Under the pieces are notes generated by a model that had not been told where the DNA came from, made no database searches, and saw only the letters and a program-made list of their open reading frames with translations. Below, in pieces: positions 1-8,808 of a stretch of DNA of 64,000 nt. Position numbers and translations under genes: made by a program. How positions within the stretch are numbered: the stretch's first letter is position 1; each line of letters begins with the position of its first letter. This DNA is from Hathewaya proteolytica DSM 3090 (GTDB taxonomy: Bacteria; Bacillota; Clostridia; Clostridiales; Clostridiaceae), in contig NZ_FRAD01000014.1 of the NCBI RefSeq assembly GCF_900142225.1, positions 1-64,000 on the forward strand, given 5' to 3'.

Positions 1-164
1 AGCTACTTTACATACCACATAGTTAAGATAAGACTTTCGGTATGATCATAATTAATGCTATGGATTTCCACTTTACATACCACATAGTTAAGATAAGACG
101 TTGTATAAGTAGTTTATTATAAAAAAGTATTGTTGCTTTACATACCACATAGTTAAGATAAGAC
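1..164 (-). CRISPR. CRISPR array, type I-B, leader-proximal end
   Basis: Three identical 29-nt repeats lie at 6-34, 71-99 and 136-164, separated by two 36-nt spacers (35-70 and 100-135); bases 1-5 are the end of a third spacer, so the array continues past the left edge. Read on the minus strand the repeat starts GTCTTATCTTAAC and ends GGTATGTAAAG, the usual form of clostridial I-B repeats, whose last 8 nt become the crRNA 5' handle. Leader and cas operon lie to the right, so transcription runs leftward and the repeat at 136-164 is the newest end. Both spacers are AT-rich; their targets cannot be told from here. Confidence 0.97.
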
Positions 165-347
165 CCCAAAAATGTATATCAATAAACCTACTGATATTAC
201 AAGGTTTGACCTATTAATGTACTATTGATTTTTACCATTTTTGCAGTGCACCCCCGATAGTGAAATTATAAACTAATACTATAATGTTGTAAAGCCTTAT
301 AATACCTATGTTAAAGCATATTTCAAAAAAATATTCGCCCACTGCAA
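165..347 (-). promoter_or_regulatory. CRISPR leader
   Basis: This AT-rich non-coding stretch lies between the end of cas2 and the first repeat, the normal place of the leader that drives transcription and marks the site of new spacer insertion. On the minus strand it contains a GC-rich patch (TATCGGGGGTGCACTGC) about 80 nt before the first repeat, which stands out from its surroundings and could be an integration or host-factor site. It also carries a promoter, listed separately. Confidence 0.8.
265..293 (-). promoter_or_regulatory. Promoter of the CRISPR array
   Basis: On the minus strand a -35 box TTTACA (288-293) and a perfect -10 box TATAAT (265-270) are separated by 17 nt. Transcription would start near 258, giving roughly 94 nt of leader RNA before the first repeat at 164. 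Strong sequence match in the expected place. Confidence 0.7.
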
Positions 348-611
348 TTAAAGAAATAATTCATCAAAATTCTTTTGTATTCCGTATACTTTTTTCTCCA
401 CATTTTTGGGGTTCTTTACCTCATATACATAAATTGAATCTCTACCCTTACAAATCATCTTCTCTAATTCGGTGATGCATTTATGCATCTTTCCATCCGT
501 TATTTCTCCCTCGAAAACAGAATTTTGAGTCCAAACAAGGTATTTTTTTAGAAGCTTCCTTACTTTATTTACAATTTTTTCATTTACATCGTAAGTTACT
601 ATTACAAACAT
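348..611 (-). CDS. cas2: Cas2, CRISPR spacer-integration subunit
   Basis: This 87-residue protein has the normal Cas2 length and ferredoxin-like pattern: an N-terminal strand VIVTYDV with the conserved Asp8, and the WTQNSVFEGEIT segment typical of the family. Cas2 forms the central dimer of the Cas1-Cas2 integrase that inserts new spacers at the leader end of the array. It is the last cas gene, one base after the cas1 stop, and directly precedes the leader. Its start follows the cas1 end closely, so translation is probably coupled. Confidence 0.95.
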   Translation of the reverse strand: MFVIVTYDVNEKIVNKVRKLLKKYLVWTQNSVFEGEITDGKMHKCITELEKMICKGRDSIYVYEVKNPKNVEKKVYGIQKNFDELFL

Positions 612-612
612 T

Positions 613-1593
613 CTACCACCACGCCTTCAATGGTTTGTAATCTTCATCGTGAATAAAATGTTTAATAAGTTTATAACATTCTAGACGAATAAAAGTTCTG
701 TAAGACACTTTTCTATTTAAATGCCTATGCATAACTGTAGTACTCATTTTATTTTCAAATTCCCCTAAGAATTTTTTCCTTCCCTCTTCACTAAGAAAAC
801 ACACTTCATCTTCGAAGATAAAATCTTTTTTATTTAACCTTCGATTATTCACCAAAGAAAATATTAGTGGATCTATAATCATCGGTTTAAAAATCTCAGC
901 AATGTCTAAACTTAGTGAAAAACGTTTAGTAGATGGTTCATGTAAAAAACTAATAGTAGGATCTAATTGAGTTTTGTATATTTCACTTAATACATTTGTA
1001 TACATTATACTATTTCCAAAAGAAACTAAAGCATTTATAGGATCCTTAGGTGGTCTTTTTTCTCGTTTTTCAAAGGTATATCCGTTTTTTAAAATCTCAT
1101 TGAATGATTCATAATATGCTTGCCTCATTCTTCCTTCTTTTCCCATGAGCTCTTGAATTGAACACGATTGAGGCAAAGTTTTCCTTTCCGACATAACTCG
1201 ATCAATTAAATTATCATCTACCTTATAGTATCTCATATTTCTTAAAATATGATGGGCAGCACTATCAATAAATGCAATGGCAATTTTCAATCGCTCTATG
1301 TCGTCAAGATAACATGCAGCTTGACATACCACCGTATACCCTGAAATATTCTTTTTTCTAGGATAATAAGTCCCCGAGTAAAATCCATAGTAATTGTAAA
1401 AATGAAGCATTACGCCATACTGACTTATATAATTTAACATCTTTGTATTTAAATCAACCTCTCCATATACATGAATATCATCAACCTGTTCAATGGGTAA
1501 TGAACGTTTATTTCCATCCATATCTTCATAATATACTGTATTATCTTTTCTCTTTATCCTACCGTTACTCATTATATAATAATCTCTAGACAT
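613..1593 (-). CDS. cas1: Cas1, CRISPR integrase
   Basis: This 326-residue protein matches Cas1 of type I-B in length and motifs. Glu153 (in GKEGRMRQAYY), His218 (in FLHEPSTKRFS) and Asp230, with Glu233 close by, fit the metal-binding catalytic set. Cas1 catalyses the two transesterification steps that join a protospacer to the repeat. Its start codon overlaps the end of cas4, and cas2 follows after one base, giving the usual cas4-cas1-cas2 adaptation module. Confidence 0.96.
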   Translation of the reverse strand: MSRDYYIMSNGRIKRKDNTVYYEDMDGNKRSLPIEQVDDIHVYGEVDLNTKMLNYISQYGVMLHFYNYYGFYSGTYYPRKKNISGYTVVCQAACYLDDIERLKIAIAFIDSAAHHILRNMRYYKVDDNLIDRVMSERKTLPQSCSIQELMGKEGRMRQAYYESFNEILKNGYTFEKREKRPPKDPINALVSFGNSIMYTNVLSEIYKTQLDPTISFLHEPSTKRFSLSLDIAEIFKPMIIDPLIFSLVNNRRLNKKDFIFEDEVCFLSEEGRKKFLGEFENKMSTTVMHRHLNRKVSYRTFIRLECYKLIKHFIHDEDYKPLKAWW

Positions 1594-2117
1594 TATTCTT
1601 CCTCCCCAGAAAAACAGAATTCATAATATGCGCATTTTTTACAATACGGCAATTTTGGCATCTTAGGTGGATTTTTCGACGTATTAATTTGGTTTATATC
1701 AATCAATGTTTTTTCTATTTCTTCTACTATTTCATCATCCAATTCTACCTCTTCTTGTCGTTTTTCTTTCACATAATTTATAATACCTTTTCTTTCGATA
1801 CCAAGTTTTCTTAGATAATACAAATAGTAATAGACTTGCATTTCATCAGCCTTTTTCATCTTGCTGCTTATCTTCACTTCTCGCACATGCTCACTATCCA
1901 ATATGTCGAGTTTCAACATATCATCTACCATTACCTCTTTATGTTTTTCTCTTGTATATGAATTTTCATGTACTAATTTGCCTGACATAACCCGATCACT
2001 ATTATTTTCCATGGTTATCCCCTTAGTATACAACCATAGTTTTCGTTTACAAATATAATAATAATTAATTTTTATACCTTGGACCTTTAATAACTCAAAG
2101 TCAATAGACATAAACAA
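1593..2117 (-). CDS. cas4: Cas4, RecB-like exonuclease with Fe-S cluster
   Basis: This 174-residue protein has the Cas4 layout: Cys23 near the N-terminus and a C-terminal triad Cys159, Cys162, Cys168 that together would hold a 4Fe-4S cluster. Between them lies the RecB-type nuclease core with His50, an Asp around 71-75, Glu80, Lys82 and Gln94. Cas4 trims and selects protospacers by PAM before integration by Cas1-Cas2. It lies 10 nt after cas3 and its last bases overlap the start of cas1. Confidence 0.94.
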   Translation of the reverse strand: MFMSIDFELLKVQGIKINYYYICKRKLWLYTKGITMENNSDRVMSGKLVHENSYTREKHKEVMVDDMLKLDILDSEHVREVKISSKMKKADEMQVYYYLYYLRKLGIERKGIINYVKEKRQEEVELDDEIVEEIEKTLIDINQINTSKNPPKMPKLPYCKKCAYYEFCFSGEEE

Positions 2118-2127
2118 CCACTCCTTA

Positions 2128-4425
2128 TTATAGAAATGGACTTAACTCCTTTTCTATACATACACCTTTTCCATAATATTTATTTTCATCAAAATCATAT
2201 TTCTTTTCAAATATCATTATATCTTCACACCCTTTTATATTACATTGGGTTATAGAATCACTTTTTAATCTATATTTGGGAATACTAACTGTCTTCTTTA
2301 ATATCCTAGACTTTATTGATGCCTTCTCTTTCTTTAGTGTCGAAATCAACGATTTATTTTTGACTTTCTTTCCATATTCTTTATCTAATTTACCCTGTAC
2401 ATCTATATATTCTTGTAAGATATTATCTCTTATAGAATCAAATATCATCCTAGGTATAACTGTGTAGGCTTCTATATCTCTCAAAATTCTCTGAGCATCA
2501 TTTTTAGAGAGCTCGTATGAAGTAATATTGTCTAACACTTCCAAAGCTTTGTTGAATTTTTTATGAAACTTTGTTCCTTTTAAAGAATCTTTTGAGTACA
2601 GTATTTTTACAAGTTTTACCTTAATATCTTCACTTATTTTTAATGTATCCTCCACACCGTTATGTTTGATTTCAGTATTTAACAATTCTATGCCATTTTC
2701 AACTATACCCTCATCATATATTGTTCCTATACCAGTAACATTTTTCAGATAAATATATACATTAGGATTTTCTATAGATTTAAGACCTTTTCTATTACAT
2801 CGTCCAAATCGTTGGAACATACTATCTAAAGTAGACTCATCAGTATGAAGCACATCAAAATCAATATCTAATGATGCTTCTACTAATTGAGTTGTTATCC
2901 ATATACCACTCTCATTACTCTTAGCAAATTCTTTTATGTTCTTTTCTAGTATACTTCTGTGTTCTTGTATATACATTGAATGGAGCATATTTGTATCTAC
3001 ATTTATATTTAAACTAATAGCTTCCCTACAAATATTATCATAAATTTCTACGGCTCTGTTAACTGTATTAACTATAATTAGCACTTTACTACTTTGTCCC
3101 TGTTTAATTATATCCTTAATATTTTCTTCTATAGATTCATTTTTTAAACAGATATTGTGTCTTATAACTTTTGTATTATATACTGATGGCTCGAAATTAT
3201 TATCCAATACTTTTCTCCTTTTTAGTTCATCTATATATATTTGGGGCATAGTAGCTGTCATTATCATAAAACGGCCGCCAATTTTATGAATCATCTCAAT
3301 TCCCTTTATTAAAACAGCACATATTTCTGGTGAGTATGCTTGCATTTCATCTATAACAACCTTGGAATATGCCAGTGTGGCATACTCTCTTTCATATCCA
3401 GCGTAAAGAAATGGGAACTTAAATATCTGATCTATTGTAGAAAAAGTTAGCTTTGTAGACATCAACCTTGATTGACTTGCTATTTCTTCATAACCAGTAT
3501 AATCATTATCTGACATGTAATCCATACTAGTGGAATGCAAAAGTCCAGCATAATTATATTTAATATCCTCCTTTGATACTCTATCAAATAATGCATTTAT
3601 ACTTACCCTTAATGGCAATGTAAAGAAAGCTTTGTCGTTGTTAATCCATATAAGTGCCGTCTCCGTCTTACCCATACCTGTCGATGCAATAAGTACCAAG
3701 TTTTTTTCCCTGTTCTTTTTCGCATACTTTTGTACTTCCCTAAGCTCTTTATATTGGGCAAGGATAAATTTCTCTGTATACTCACCCACATTTTCATTAC
3801 TGTTTAATTCAACCTTCTCGTGAGCAGAAGCAGCATAATCTAACCTATGAGTCAACCCCTTTAGCATTATATACAATATGTAGTTATCATCCTTAGGTAA
3901 TATTCTGTTCTCCATATCATTAAAATATCTACAATTAAAATTCTCTTCTTTGATCACATATTTAGGTTTGAATTCTTCTTTTAATTCTCCTATTTTTGTA
4001 TATATATCATTATTTAGTATTTGTAGAATCTTATCCTTTAGTGATTTATCTATAATAACATTTCTTTCATGGTGGTAACCTATTGACTGAACAACGCACT
4101 TGTTTAACTCTTTATTTATGCCTAATTTGCTACACATCAGAAAAGCAGGAGAAATATAATTATGAAAAATATCATTCTCAAATTCTGTTGTAATTTCTTC
4201 TTCGCCTATTTTTTTTCTTATTGCATTTTGAAATGGAGTATACGTTTTACCTAAATCATGAAATTCGATGATAATATCTAACATTCTCCAAAATTCCTCT
4301 ATTTCTATATCAACTATGCTACAAATCTTATCTCCATAAGATGTCTTTAATACTTCACATTCCTCCCTCAAAGCATCTGTATGTTCTCTCAAAGTTTCAG
4401 TAGGCTCTGATTTTGCATATATCAT
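2128..4425 (-). CDS. cas3: Cas3, HD nuclease-helicase
   Basis: I choose the ATG at 4425 (protein starts MIYAKSEP, 765 aa) because AAAGGGG lies about 8 nt upstream; the longer frame starting at 4524 would run into cas5. An N-terminal HD nuclease has His15, the pair His56-Asp57 in EFHDLGK, and HH at 118-119. A superfamily 2 helicase follows: Walker A STGMGKTE near 248-255, the DExH-type box DEMQ at 359-362, the MTATMP motif near 389-394 and a later QRFGRCNRKG motif. Cas3 is recruited by the Cascade complex to unwind and degrade target DNA. All key residues appear intact, so interference should be functional. Confidence 0.95.
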   Translation of the reverse strand: MIYAKSEPTETLREHTDALREECEVLKTSYGDKICSIVDIEIEEFWRMLDIIIEFHDLGKTYTPFQNAIRKKIGEEEITTEFENDIFHNYISPAFLMCSKLGINKELNKCVVQSIGYHHERNVIIDKSLKDKILQILNNDIYTKIGELKEEFKPKYVIKEENFNCRYFNDMENRILPKDDNYILYIMLKGLTHRLDYAASAHEKVELNSNENVGEYTEKFILAQYKELREVQKYAKKNREKNLVLIASTGMGKTETALIWINNDKAFFTLPLRVSINALFDRVSKEDIKYNYAGLLHSTSMDYMSDNDYTGYEEIASQSRLMSTKLTFSTIDQIFKFPFLYAGYEREYATLAYSKVVIDEMQAYSPEICAVLIKGIEMIHKIGGRFMIMTATMPQIYIDELKRRKVLDNNFEPSVYNTKVIRHNICLKNESIEENIKDIIKQGQSSKVLIIVNTVNRAVEIYDNICREAISLNINVDTNMLHSMYIQEHRSILEKNIKEFAKSNESGIWITTQLVEASLDIDFDVLHTDESTLDSMFQRFGRCNRKGLKSIENPNVYIYLKNVTGIGTIYDEGIVENGIELLNTEIKHNGVEDTLKISEDIKVKLVKILYSKDSLKGTKFHKKFNKALEVLDNITSYELSKNDAQRILRDIEAYTVIPRMIFDSIRDNILQEYIDVQGKLDKEYGKKVKNKSLISTLKKEKASIKSRILKKTVSIPKYRLKSDSITQCNIKGCEDIMIFEKKYDFDENKYYGKGVCIEKELSPFL

Positions 4426-4489
4426 ACACATTTCCCCTTTTTGATTTATTAATAAGGCAAGATGTTTGTAAAGCCATCTTGCCTTAAAA

Positions 4490-5161
4490 TTAATTATTAA
4501 AATACACAGCATCCTGAAAGTCATCCAATAGAATTGTATCTGATTTTACTCCTTGGCCTTCTTCAACATATATTACATTTATCTTATTCCAACATTTCCT
4601 ATCATCTTTATAATAATTATTTAGTCTATAGTTTATACCACTATACTCTTTGCCATGAACCTTTGGAACATATATTGGCATCTTCATATAATAATCGTTT
4701 ATTACATGATTTTCGTAATCATTTCCACCATCACCATCAATACAATATTCTTCAACATCCACAAATCGCATATTGTCTATTCTAACTAAATCTTCCTTAC
4801 GTCCTAAAGAAACATATTCGTCAAGATTTAAAAACTTATCATACAATTGTTGAAGAATCTTCTCTTCGCCACTTATATGAATTATGAGATTAACATTTAA
4901 AAGCATATGTTGATTCATAGGCATAGTAGTTATCTCTTTAGATTTATAAAAATATGTTGTTTGATAGTTATTGACTATACTCTCATAACTGCCTTGTATA
5001 CTAATACCTAAAGGGATATACTTGTCTGCCTCTAATAACTTATGAAGTAATCCATTCACAGTAGAGTATGGTGGCAATGGATACGTTTCAGATATTTTCA
5101 TTGCAAATGGCTTTTTATAGCATACCGTTTCTTGAAATAAATCCAATCTTAAGGCTCTCAT
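4490..5161 (-). CDS. cas5: Cas5, Cascade backbone subunit (type I-B)
   Basis: This 223-residue protein opens with MRALRLDLFQETVCYKKP and continues with ETYPLPPYSTVNGLLHKLL, the pattern of Cas5 proteins that cap the crRNA 5' handle in Cascade. The length is normal for I-B Cas5. It lies 3 nt downstream of cas7 and 64 nt before the chosen cas3 start. The AAGATGGCTTTACAAACATCTTGCC stretch in that gap (about 4456-4480) could form a weak hairpin but no terminator is evident. Confidence 0.9.
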   Translation of the reverse strand: MRALRLDLFQETVCYKKPFAMKISETYPLPPYSTVNGLLHKLLEADKYIPLGISIQGSYESIVNNYQTTYFYKSKEITTMPMNQHMLLNVNLIIHISGEEKILQQLYDKFLNLDEYVSLGRKEDLVRIDNMRFVDVEEYCIDGDGGNDYENHVINDYYMKMPIYVPKVHGKEYSGINYRLNNYYKDDRKCWNKINVIYVEEGQGVKSDTILLDDFQDAVYFNN

Positions 5162-5164
5162 ATT

Positions 5165-6073
5165 CTACACCTCGTAATATTCTTTTACTCCTGTTATAAG
5201 GTTATTAAAAAACTCATCAACGCTCATCACTTTTTCTGGTAGTATTTCTTCGAATTCATCTCTATTGTCAAATATACCATCAATAATTCCTACAGAAGTT
5301 GACTCTTTTAAACTCTTACCCATGAATGTAGAACCAACAATATCTTTTATAGCCTTTGCATTTATAGAATATCCATTTTGATTCCCATCAAGTTTTATTC
5401 TACCAAGAAAAAATGGATTAGCAACATCATATACACCACCGATTACAAATAGTGGTGAAAGATTTTCTTGTCTGCCTCTTATATTTCGATTAAGAATTTT
5501 TATTATTTCAAGTAGCTCAGTTAACCTTTTAACTTTATCTGCTTTAGGTAGTTCTAGTTCACCGTCCTTGCCTATTCTAGCAAGATCTATTGTGAAAGTA
5601 TACGTGTAAAAGCTTAAATGTTGCTCTATGTTTGCAAGGTTTGGGTGTTCACCAATTCTATCTGCCAATCCTTTGTTATTTAAAAAATCCATATCACCCC
5701 TATACGGTTCTAAAGATATAGCATTACTTAATCTAACAACAGCTTCACGTGTAGCAGATCCCCCTTTAGACTCATCCCCTTTTTTTATAGTTTTCATATA
5801 TCCAAATAGGTCCATTTCTTGGGAGTCCACTATTGTGCAATTGTCTTTAAACTGAATTGTTCCCTTAGCTTTATCAACCACTTGTAAGTTCCAATCGAAT
5901 AGCTCATGTCCCAGTCTTACTACATCAAATCTAATTGCTTGCCTAGAAGCAAACGAGTAAACATTTCCATCAGCTCTACTAAGTTTTTTCAACTCAGATA
6001 TATTCCCAAACCCTTCACCGTAATTCATACTTTGAGCTTTAAATACTATAGTTGCAGTTATTCCTCTTCTCAT
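5165..6073 (-). CDS. cas7: Cas7, Cascade crRNA-coating subunit (Cst2/DevR family)
   Basis: This 302-residue protein begins with an RRGITATIVFKAQSMNYG segment and has the FASRQAIRFDVVR and EPYRGDMDFLNNKG segments typical of the Cst2/DevR branch of Cas7 in type I-B. Several copies coat the crRNA spacer as the Cascade backbone. It starts 1 nt after the small ORF upstream and is followed after 3 nt by cas5, so the effector genes form one tight operon. Confidence 0.93.
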   Translation of the reverse strand: MRRGITATIVFKAQSMNYGEGFGNISELKKLSRADGNVYSFASRQAIRFDVVRLGHELFDWNLQVVDKAKGTIQFKDNCTIVDSQEMDLFGYMKTIKKGDESKGGSATREAVVRLSNAISLEPYRGDMDFLNNKGLADRIGEHPNLANIEQHLSFYTYTFTIDLARIGKDGELELPKADKVKRLTELLEIIKILNRNIRGRQENLSPLFVIGGVYDVANPFFLGRIKLDGNQNGYSINAKAIKDIVGSTFMGKSLKESTSVGIIDGIFDNRDEFEEILPEKVMSVDEFFNNLITGVKEYYEV

Positions 6074-6074
6074 G

Positions 6075-6383
6075 TTATTTTCCTCCCTCTACATTAGGTT
6101 CATATTTTTCGGATATAAGTCCTGCTATAAACGCATAGGCTATAGATTCAAAATCAATTTCTTTTTCCGACATAATTTCAAGAAATATCATAGGTACACT
6201 CTTATTGCAACCCATAAATACTCTCAACACAATATCCATAAAATCTTTTTTATTTCTCACTTTTGCAGTATTAAGCAACCTATAAGAAATACTTACAATC
6301 TTGTTATTTCCACTGATGCTTTCATAATAGTCATGTACTTCTCTACCTGCCATTCGTACCGATTTTAACTTTTTCTCATCCAC
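6075..6383 (-). CDS. Small Cascade-locus protein, candidate stand-alone Cas11
   Basis: This 102-residue ORF starts with GTG at 6383, overlaps the end of cas8b by 19 nt, and has a good ribosome site (GGGAGG about 9 nt upstream, inside the cas8b 3' end). It looks mainly alpha-helical with a conserved-looking core (DIVLRVFMGCNKSVPMIFLEIM). It lies where the helical C-terminal domain of Cas8b would be. In several I-B systems the small subunit Cas11 is made from an internal start in cas8; here a separate gene appears to supply it. It could instead be the result of an old frameshift at the cas8b end, but its own ribosome site argues for separate translation. Function is inferred from position. Confidence 0.7.
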   Translation of the reverse strand: MDEKKLKSVRMAGREVHDYYESISGNNKIVSISYRLLNTAKVRNKKDFMDIVLRVFMGCNKSVPMIFLEIMSEKEIDFESIAYAFIAGLISEKYEPNVEGGK

Positions 6384-7900
6384 TCTTCTTTACCTCCCTT
6401 TTTATATTCATTAAGAATATATCTTATATTGATAATGTTATATATGTCATTGACTCCATAAGTTACTTTTTTATCACCGTCCATTTGAAAATTTATTTTT
6501 TCTTTTAAAAGTCTATAAATCATATGCTTTAAATCTTTATTTTTCAATATATAATCTATAACTTGTGCTTTCAGTATTTCGGACTTTACCCTATTTAAAC
6601 TTGATGTTTCTTTAGTGAAAAATTCTGCTAAATAAACAGGCATATTAAAATAATTTAGTACACATTTTTTTGCATCTATACTAGCTTTAAATTCAACAAA
6701 CATTATATTTTGTAATTGGAATTTGCTTCTCTCCTTGTTTTCCTCCACAATATCAATAATAAGTTGATTAAATGGATTATCATTTTCCTTTTTATTTTTG
6801 AGGTTTAAATTCCTGCTATATAACTCATCTATTGACGTATCCATATTTACAAAACCATAAAATTCATTATCACCATTAGATATATACTTTTTTCTTATAG
6901 GCGTCGTTCCAGCTGGAGTGCAAAATAATATTAGTTTACATAATGGGCATATGTTAGTATCAGGATTCATATTCCAATATAAATTTAATGCATTATCTGA
7001 GCTTACGGCTAATGGGGCAAAATTACTTTCTGTATAAATATCCATTATACCTTTGATATTTCCACACATTTGGCAAGTTTCCAATGAATCCACGTATTCT
7101 TTTATATCTCCAATGTTCTTACCCTTCTTGATATACTTATTGTTTATGTCTTTAAAAAATTTTTCAATGTTTTTGATACTGCCCTTGCTTATAGCTTTTG
7201 CTTTAATTTCTTCATTCCAATGTTCTAATGAATCTTCCATAAAATTTTTTAACCTTTGGAGATCATCATCCTCTATAATATCTTGTAACTTATAATAATA
7301 AACTAATGGTAACAAATAATCATTGTACATTACTTTTTTTAAACCATTTGCGTCAAGACTTGATTTTAACACATTAAAATAACTAACTTGACCAAAATAA
7401 TTATCTCCAATAATATATTTATATAAATTTAATGTGAGTCGCTCATTTATATGCGGTATTTTAAATATATCAATACATTGTTGTGATAAATCTTTTAACT
7501 TTTCTATTTCATCATAGGTTTTTATATTGATAATCTCATTTAAAATATCTTTTAGTTTTTCAAAAGAACCCAAATCAAATTTTTTTATTTTATTATCTGC
7601 CTGATATTTTATGGTATCTCTTATTCGTTTAACGGCCTCCTTAACTTTATCATTATTCTTAGTTGCATATGCTATAGAGTAATTTATACTATTCTCCATT
7701 CTTTTTGACATATCATATTCATTCATGAAATATGAAAAATAGTATTCATGAAAGTTTTCAAGCAATGCACTATCGAATTTTATATAGTTATCTTTTTTTT
7801 CCACTTGTTCTTCTACATCTGAATGTTTTAATATATTAAGGAATCCTACAATCCCCATATTCATGAACCAATCATTCATATATACTTTTATACTTGCCAT
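6365..7900 (-). CDS. cas8b: Cas8b/Cst1, Cascade large subunit
   Basis: This 511-residue protein has two CxxC pairs (Cys276-Cys279 and Cys318-Cys321), the zinc-finger signature of the Cst1 (CXXC-CXXC) type of Cas8b1. It should recognise the PAM and join Cas5 at the crRNA 5' end. It starts 14 nt after cas6 and ends inside the small ORF downstream. The protein seems to lack the helical C-terminal part of longer relatives, which may be encoded by that small ORF. Confidence 0.88.
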   Translation of the reverse strand: MASIKVYMNDWFMNMGIVGFLNILKHSDVEEQVEKKDNYIKFDSALLENFHEYYFSYFMNEYDMSKRMENSINYSIAYATKNNDKVKEAVKRIRDTIKYQADNKIKKFDLGSFEKLKDILNEIINIKTYDEIEKLKDLSQQCIDIFKIPHINERLTLNLYKYIIGDNYFGQVSYFNVLKSSLDANGLKKVMYNDYLLPLVYYYKLQDIIEDDDLQRLKNFMEDSLEHWNEEIKAKAISKGSIKNIEKFFKDINNKYIKKGKNIGDIKEYVDSLETCQMCGNIKGIMDIYTESNFAPLAVSSDNALNLYWNMNPDTNICPLCKLILFCTPAGTTPIRKKYISNGDNEFYGFVNMDTSIDELYSRNLNLKNKKENDNPFNQLIIDIVEENKERSKFQLQNIMFVEFKASIDAKKCVLNYFNMPVYLAEFFTKETSSLNRVKSEILKAQVIDYILKNKDLKHMIYRLLKEKINFQMDGDKKVTYGVNDIYNIINIRYILNEYKKGGKEEWMRKS

Positions 7901-7914
7901 CCTCCTTCACCTCC

Positions 7915-8649
7915 CTATTCTACAATATCAACCATTCCAAATCCTTGATTTCTACGAAACCCAAGACCTAATTGATAAAGAAGGTTTAGATCTTCTTTAT
8001 CGCCCTCAAGATTAAACAAACCCTTGTAGGCATTTACATACAAGTAATCATGTTTCATATTGGTGCAACCGCTTATTTCTTCTTTTACTACAGTTTTTTT
8101 CATGGAAACCGGTTCAAATATTAGTTCCTGTTTTAAACCAGATCCTCTATAATTTTTTATTATAAGGTCACACATATAGTTCAGCTCAGTCCTAAATGCT
8201 TCTTCCTCCATTTTAAGGAATTTTCCATCTTTGCTTTTTACAGCAATAGGCGATAGTGTCCGCATTATGACTTTATCATTAGTTATAGTTTTCTCAGGCA
8301 CCATTCGTATTCCTGTACTTATGATGTCATATTTATTTTTATAGTTAAATGCTTTTTTCGATACAATGCCATTGTATAGATTTACCATAAAGCCATAGTC
8401 AGGCGACGTTATTTCAACCACAACTTTATCTTTGATCAAAAACTCATCATTTCTAACCTCAAACCCTTTCATATACACAGAAAAAGTCATATTTTTGCTA
8501 TGCTTGTTCTTACTATTTTCCTTATAAGAATAGATTTTATCTAAATACTCTGGATTCGATTTTTTTAATGCTTCTTTTATCATAGAAACTACCATCATAT
8601 TGTATGTCATAGGAATTTTCTCGGTCTTAAACTCACATCTTAGTCTCAT
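7915..8649 (-). CDS. cas6: Cas6, CRISPR pre-crRNA endonuclease
   Basis: This 244-residue protein ends in the glycine-rich loop GLGFRRNQGFGMVDIVE (residues 228-244), the hallmark of Cas6 RAMP proteins, and has normal Cas6 length. Cas6 cuts the pre-crRNA inside each repeat, leaving an 8-nt 5' handle. A His likely to be catalytic is not obvious from position alone. It is the first gene of the cas operon, behind an extended -10 promoter and two direct repeats. Confidence 0.93.
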   Translation of the reverse strand: MRLRCEFKTEKIPMTYNMMVVSMIKEALKKSNPEYLDKIYSYKENSKNKHSKNMTFSVYMKGFEVRNDEFLIKDKVVVEITSPDYGFMVNLYNGIVSKKAFNYKNKYDIISTGIRMVPEKTITNDKVIMRTLSPIAVKSKDGKFLKMEEEAFRTELNYMCDLIIKNYRGSGLKQELIFEPVSMKKTVVKEEISGCTNMKHDYLYVNAYKGLFNLEGDKEDLNLLYQLGLGFRRNQGFGMVDIVE

Positions 8650-8691
8650 ATTTTTCTCACCATCCTTCTCTTAAATTTTTCTTATAATTCC

Positions 8692-8697
8692 ATTATA
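8692..8697 (-). promoter_or_regulatory. cas6: Probable -10 box of the cas operon promoter
   Basis: On the minus strand TGATATAAT is an extended -10 sequence 43 nt upstream of the cas6 start. No good -35 box is present at 17 nt spacing; that position is covered by a direct repeat (8716-8738), which suggests a regulated promoter. Confidence 0.5.
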
Positions 8698-8715
8698 TCA
8701 CCCATTGAGGAACTA

Positions 8716-8778
8716 TTTGTGGTTCAATTAAAATATTCCCATATAATTTGTTGATTTTTGTGTTATATTGAAATATTC
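8716..8778 (-). repeat. Pair of direct repeats upstream of cas6
   Basis: The segments 8716-8738 (tttgtggttcaattaaaat...) and 8757-8778 (tttgtgttatattgaaat...) match at 19 of 22 positions with a one-base gap. Their starts are 41 nt apart, about four helical turns, and the nearer copy covers the -35 region of the cas promoter. This is the arrangement of an operator bound by a regulator on one DNA face; the adjacent WYL protein is the obvious candidate. Confidence 0.55.
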
Positions 8779-8808
8779 TATTATATTTTGTTTAGTTATT
8801 ATTATTTT

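Noticed and set aside
4426..4524. Longer N-terminus of cas3
   Set aside because: It overlaps cas5 and lacks a ribosome site; ATG 4425 has one.
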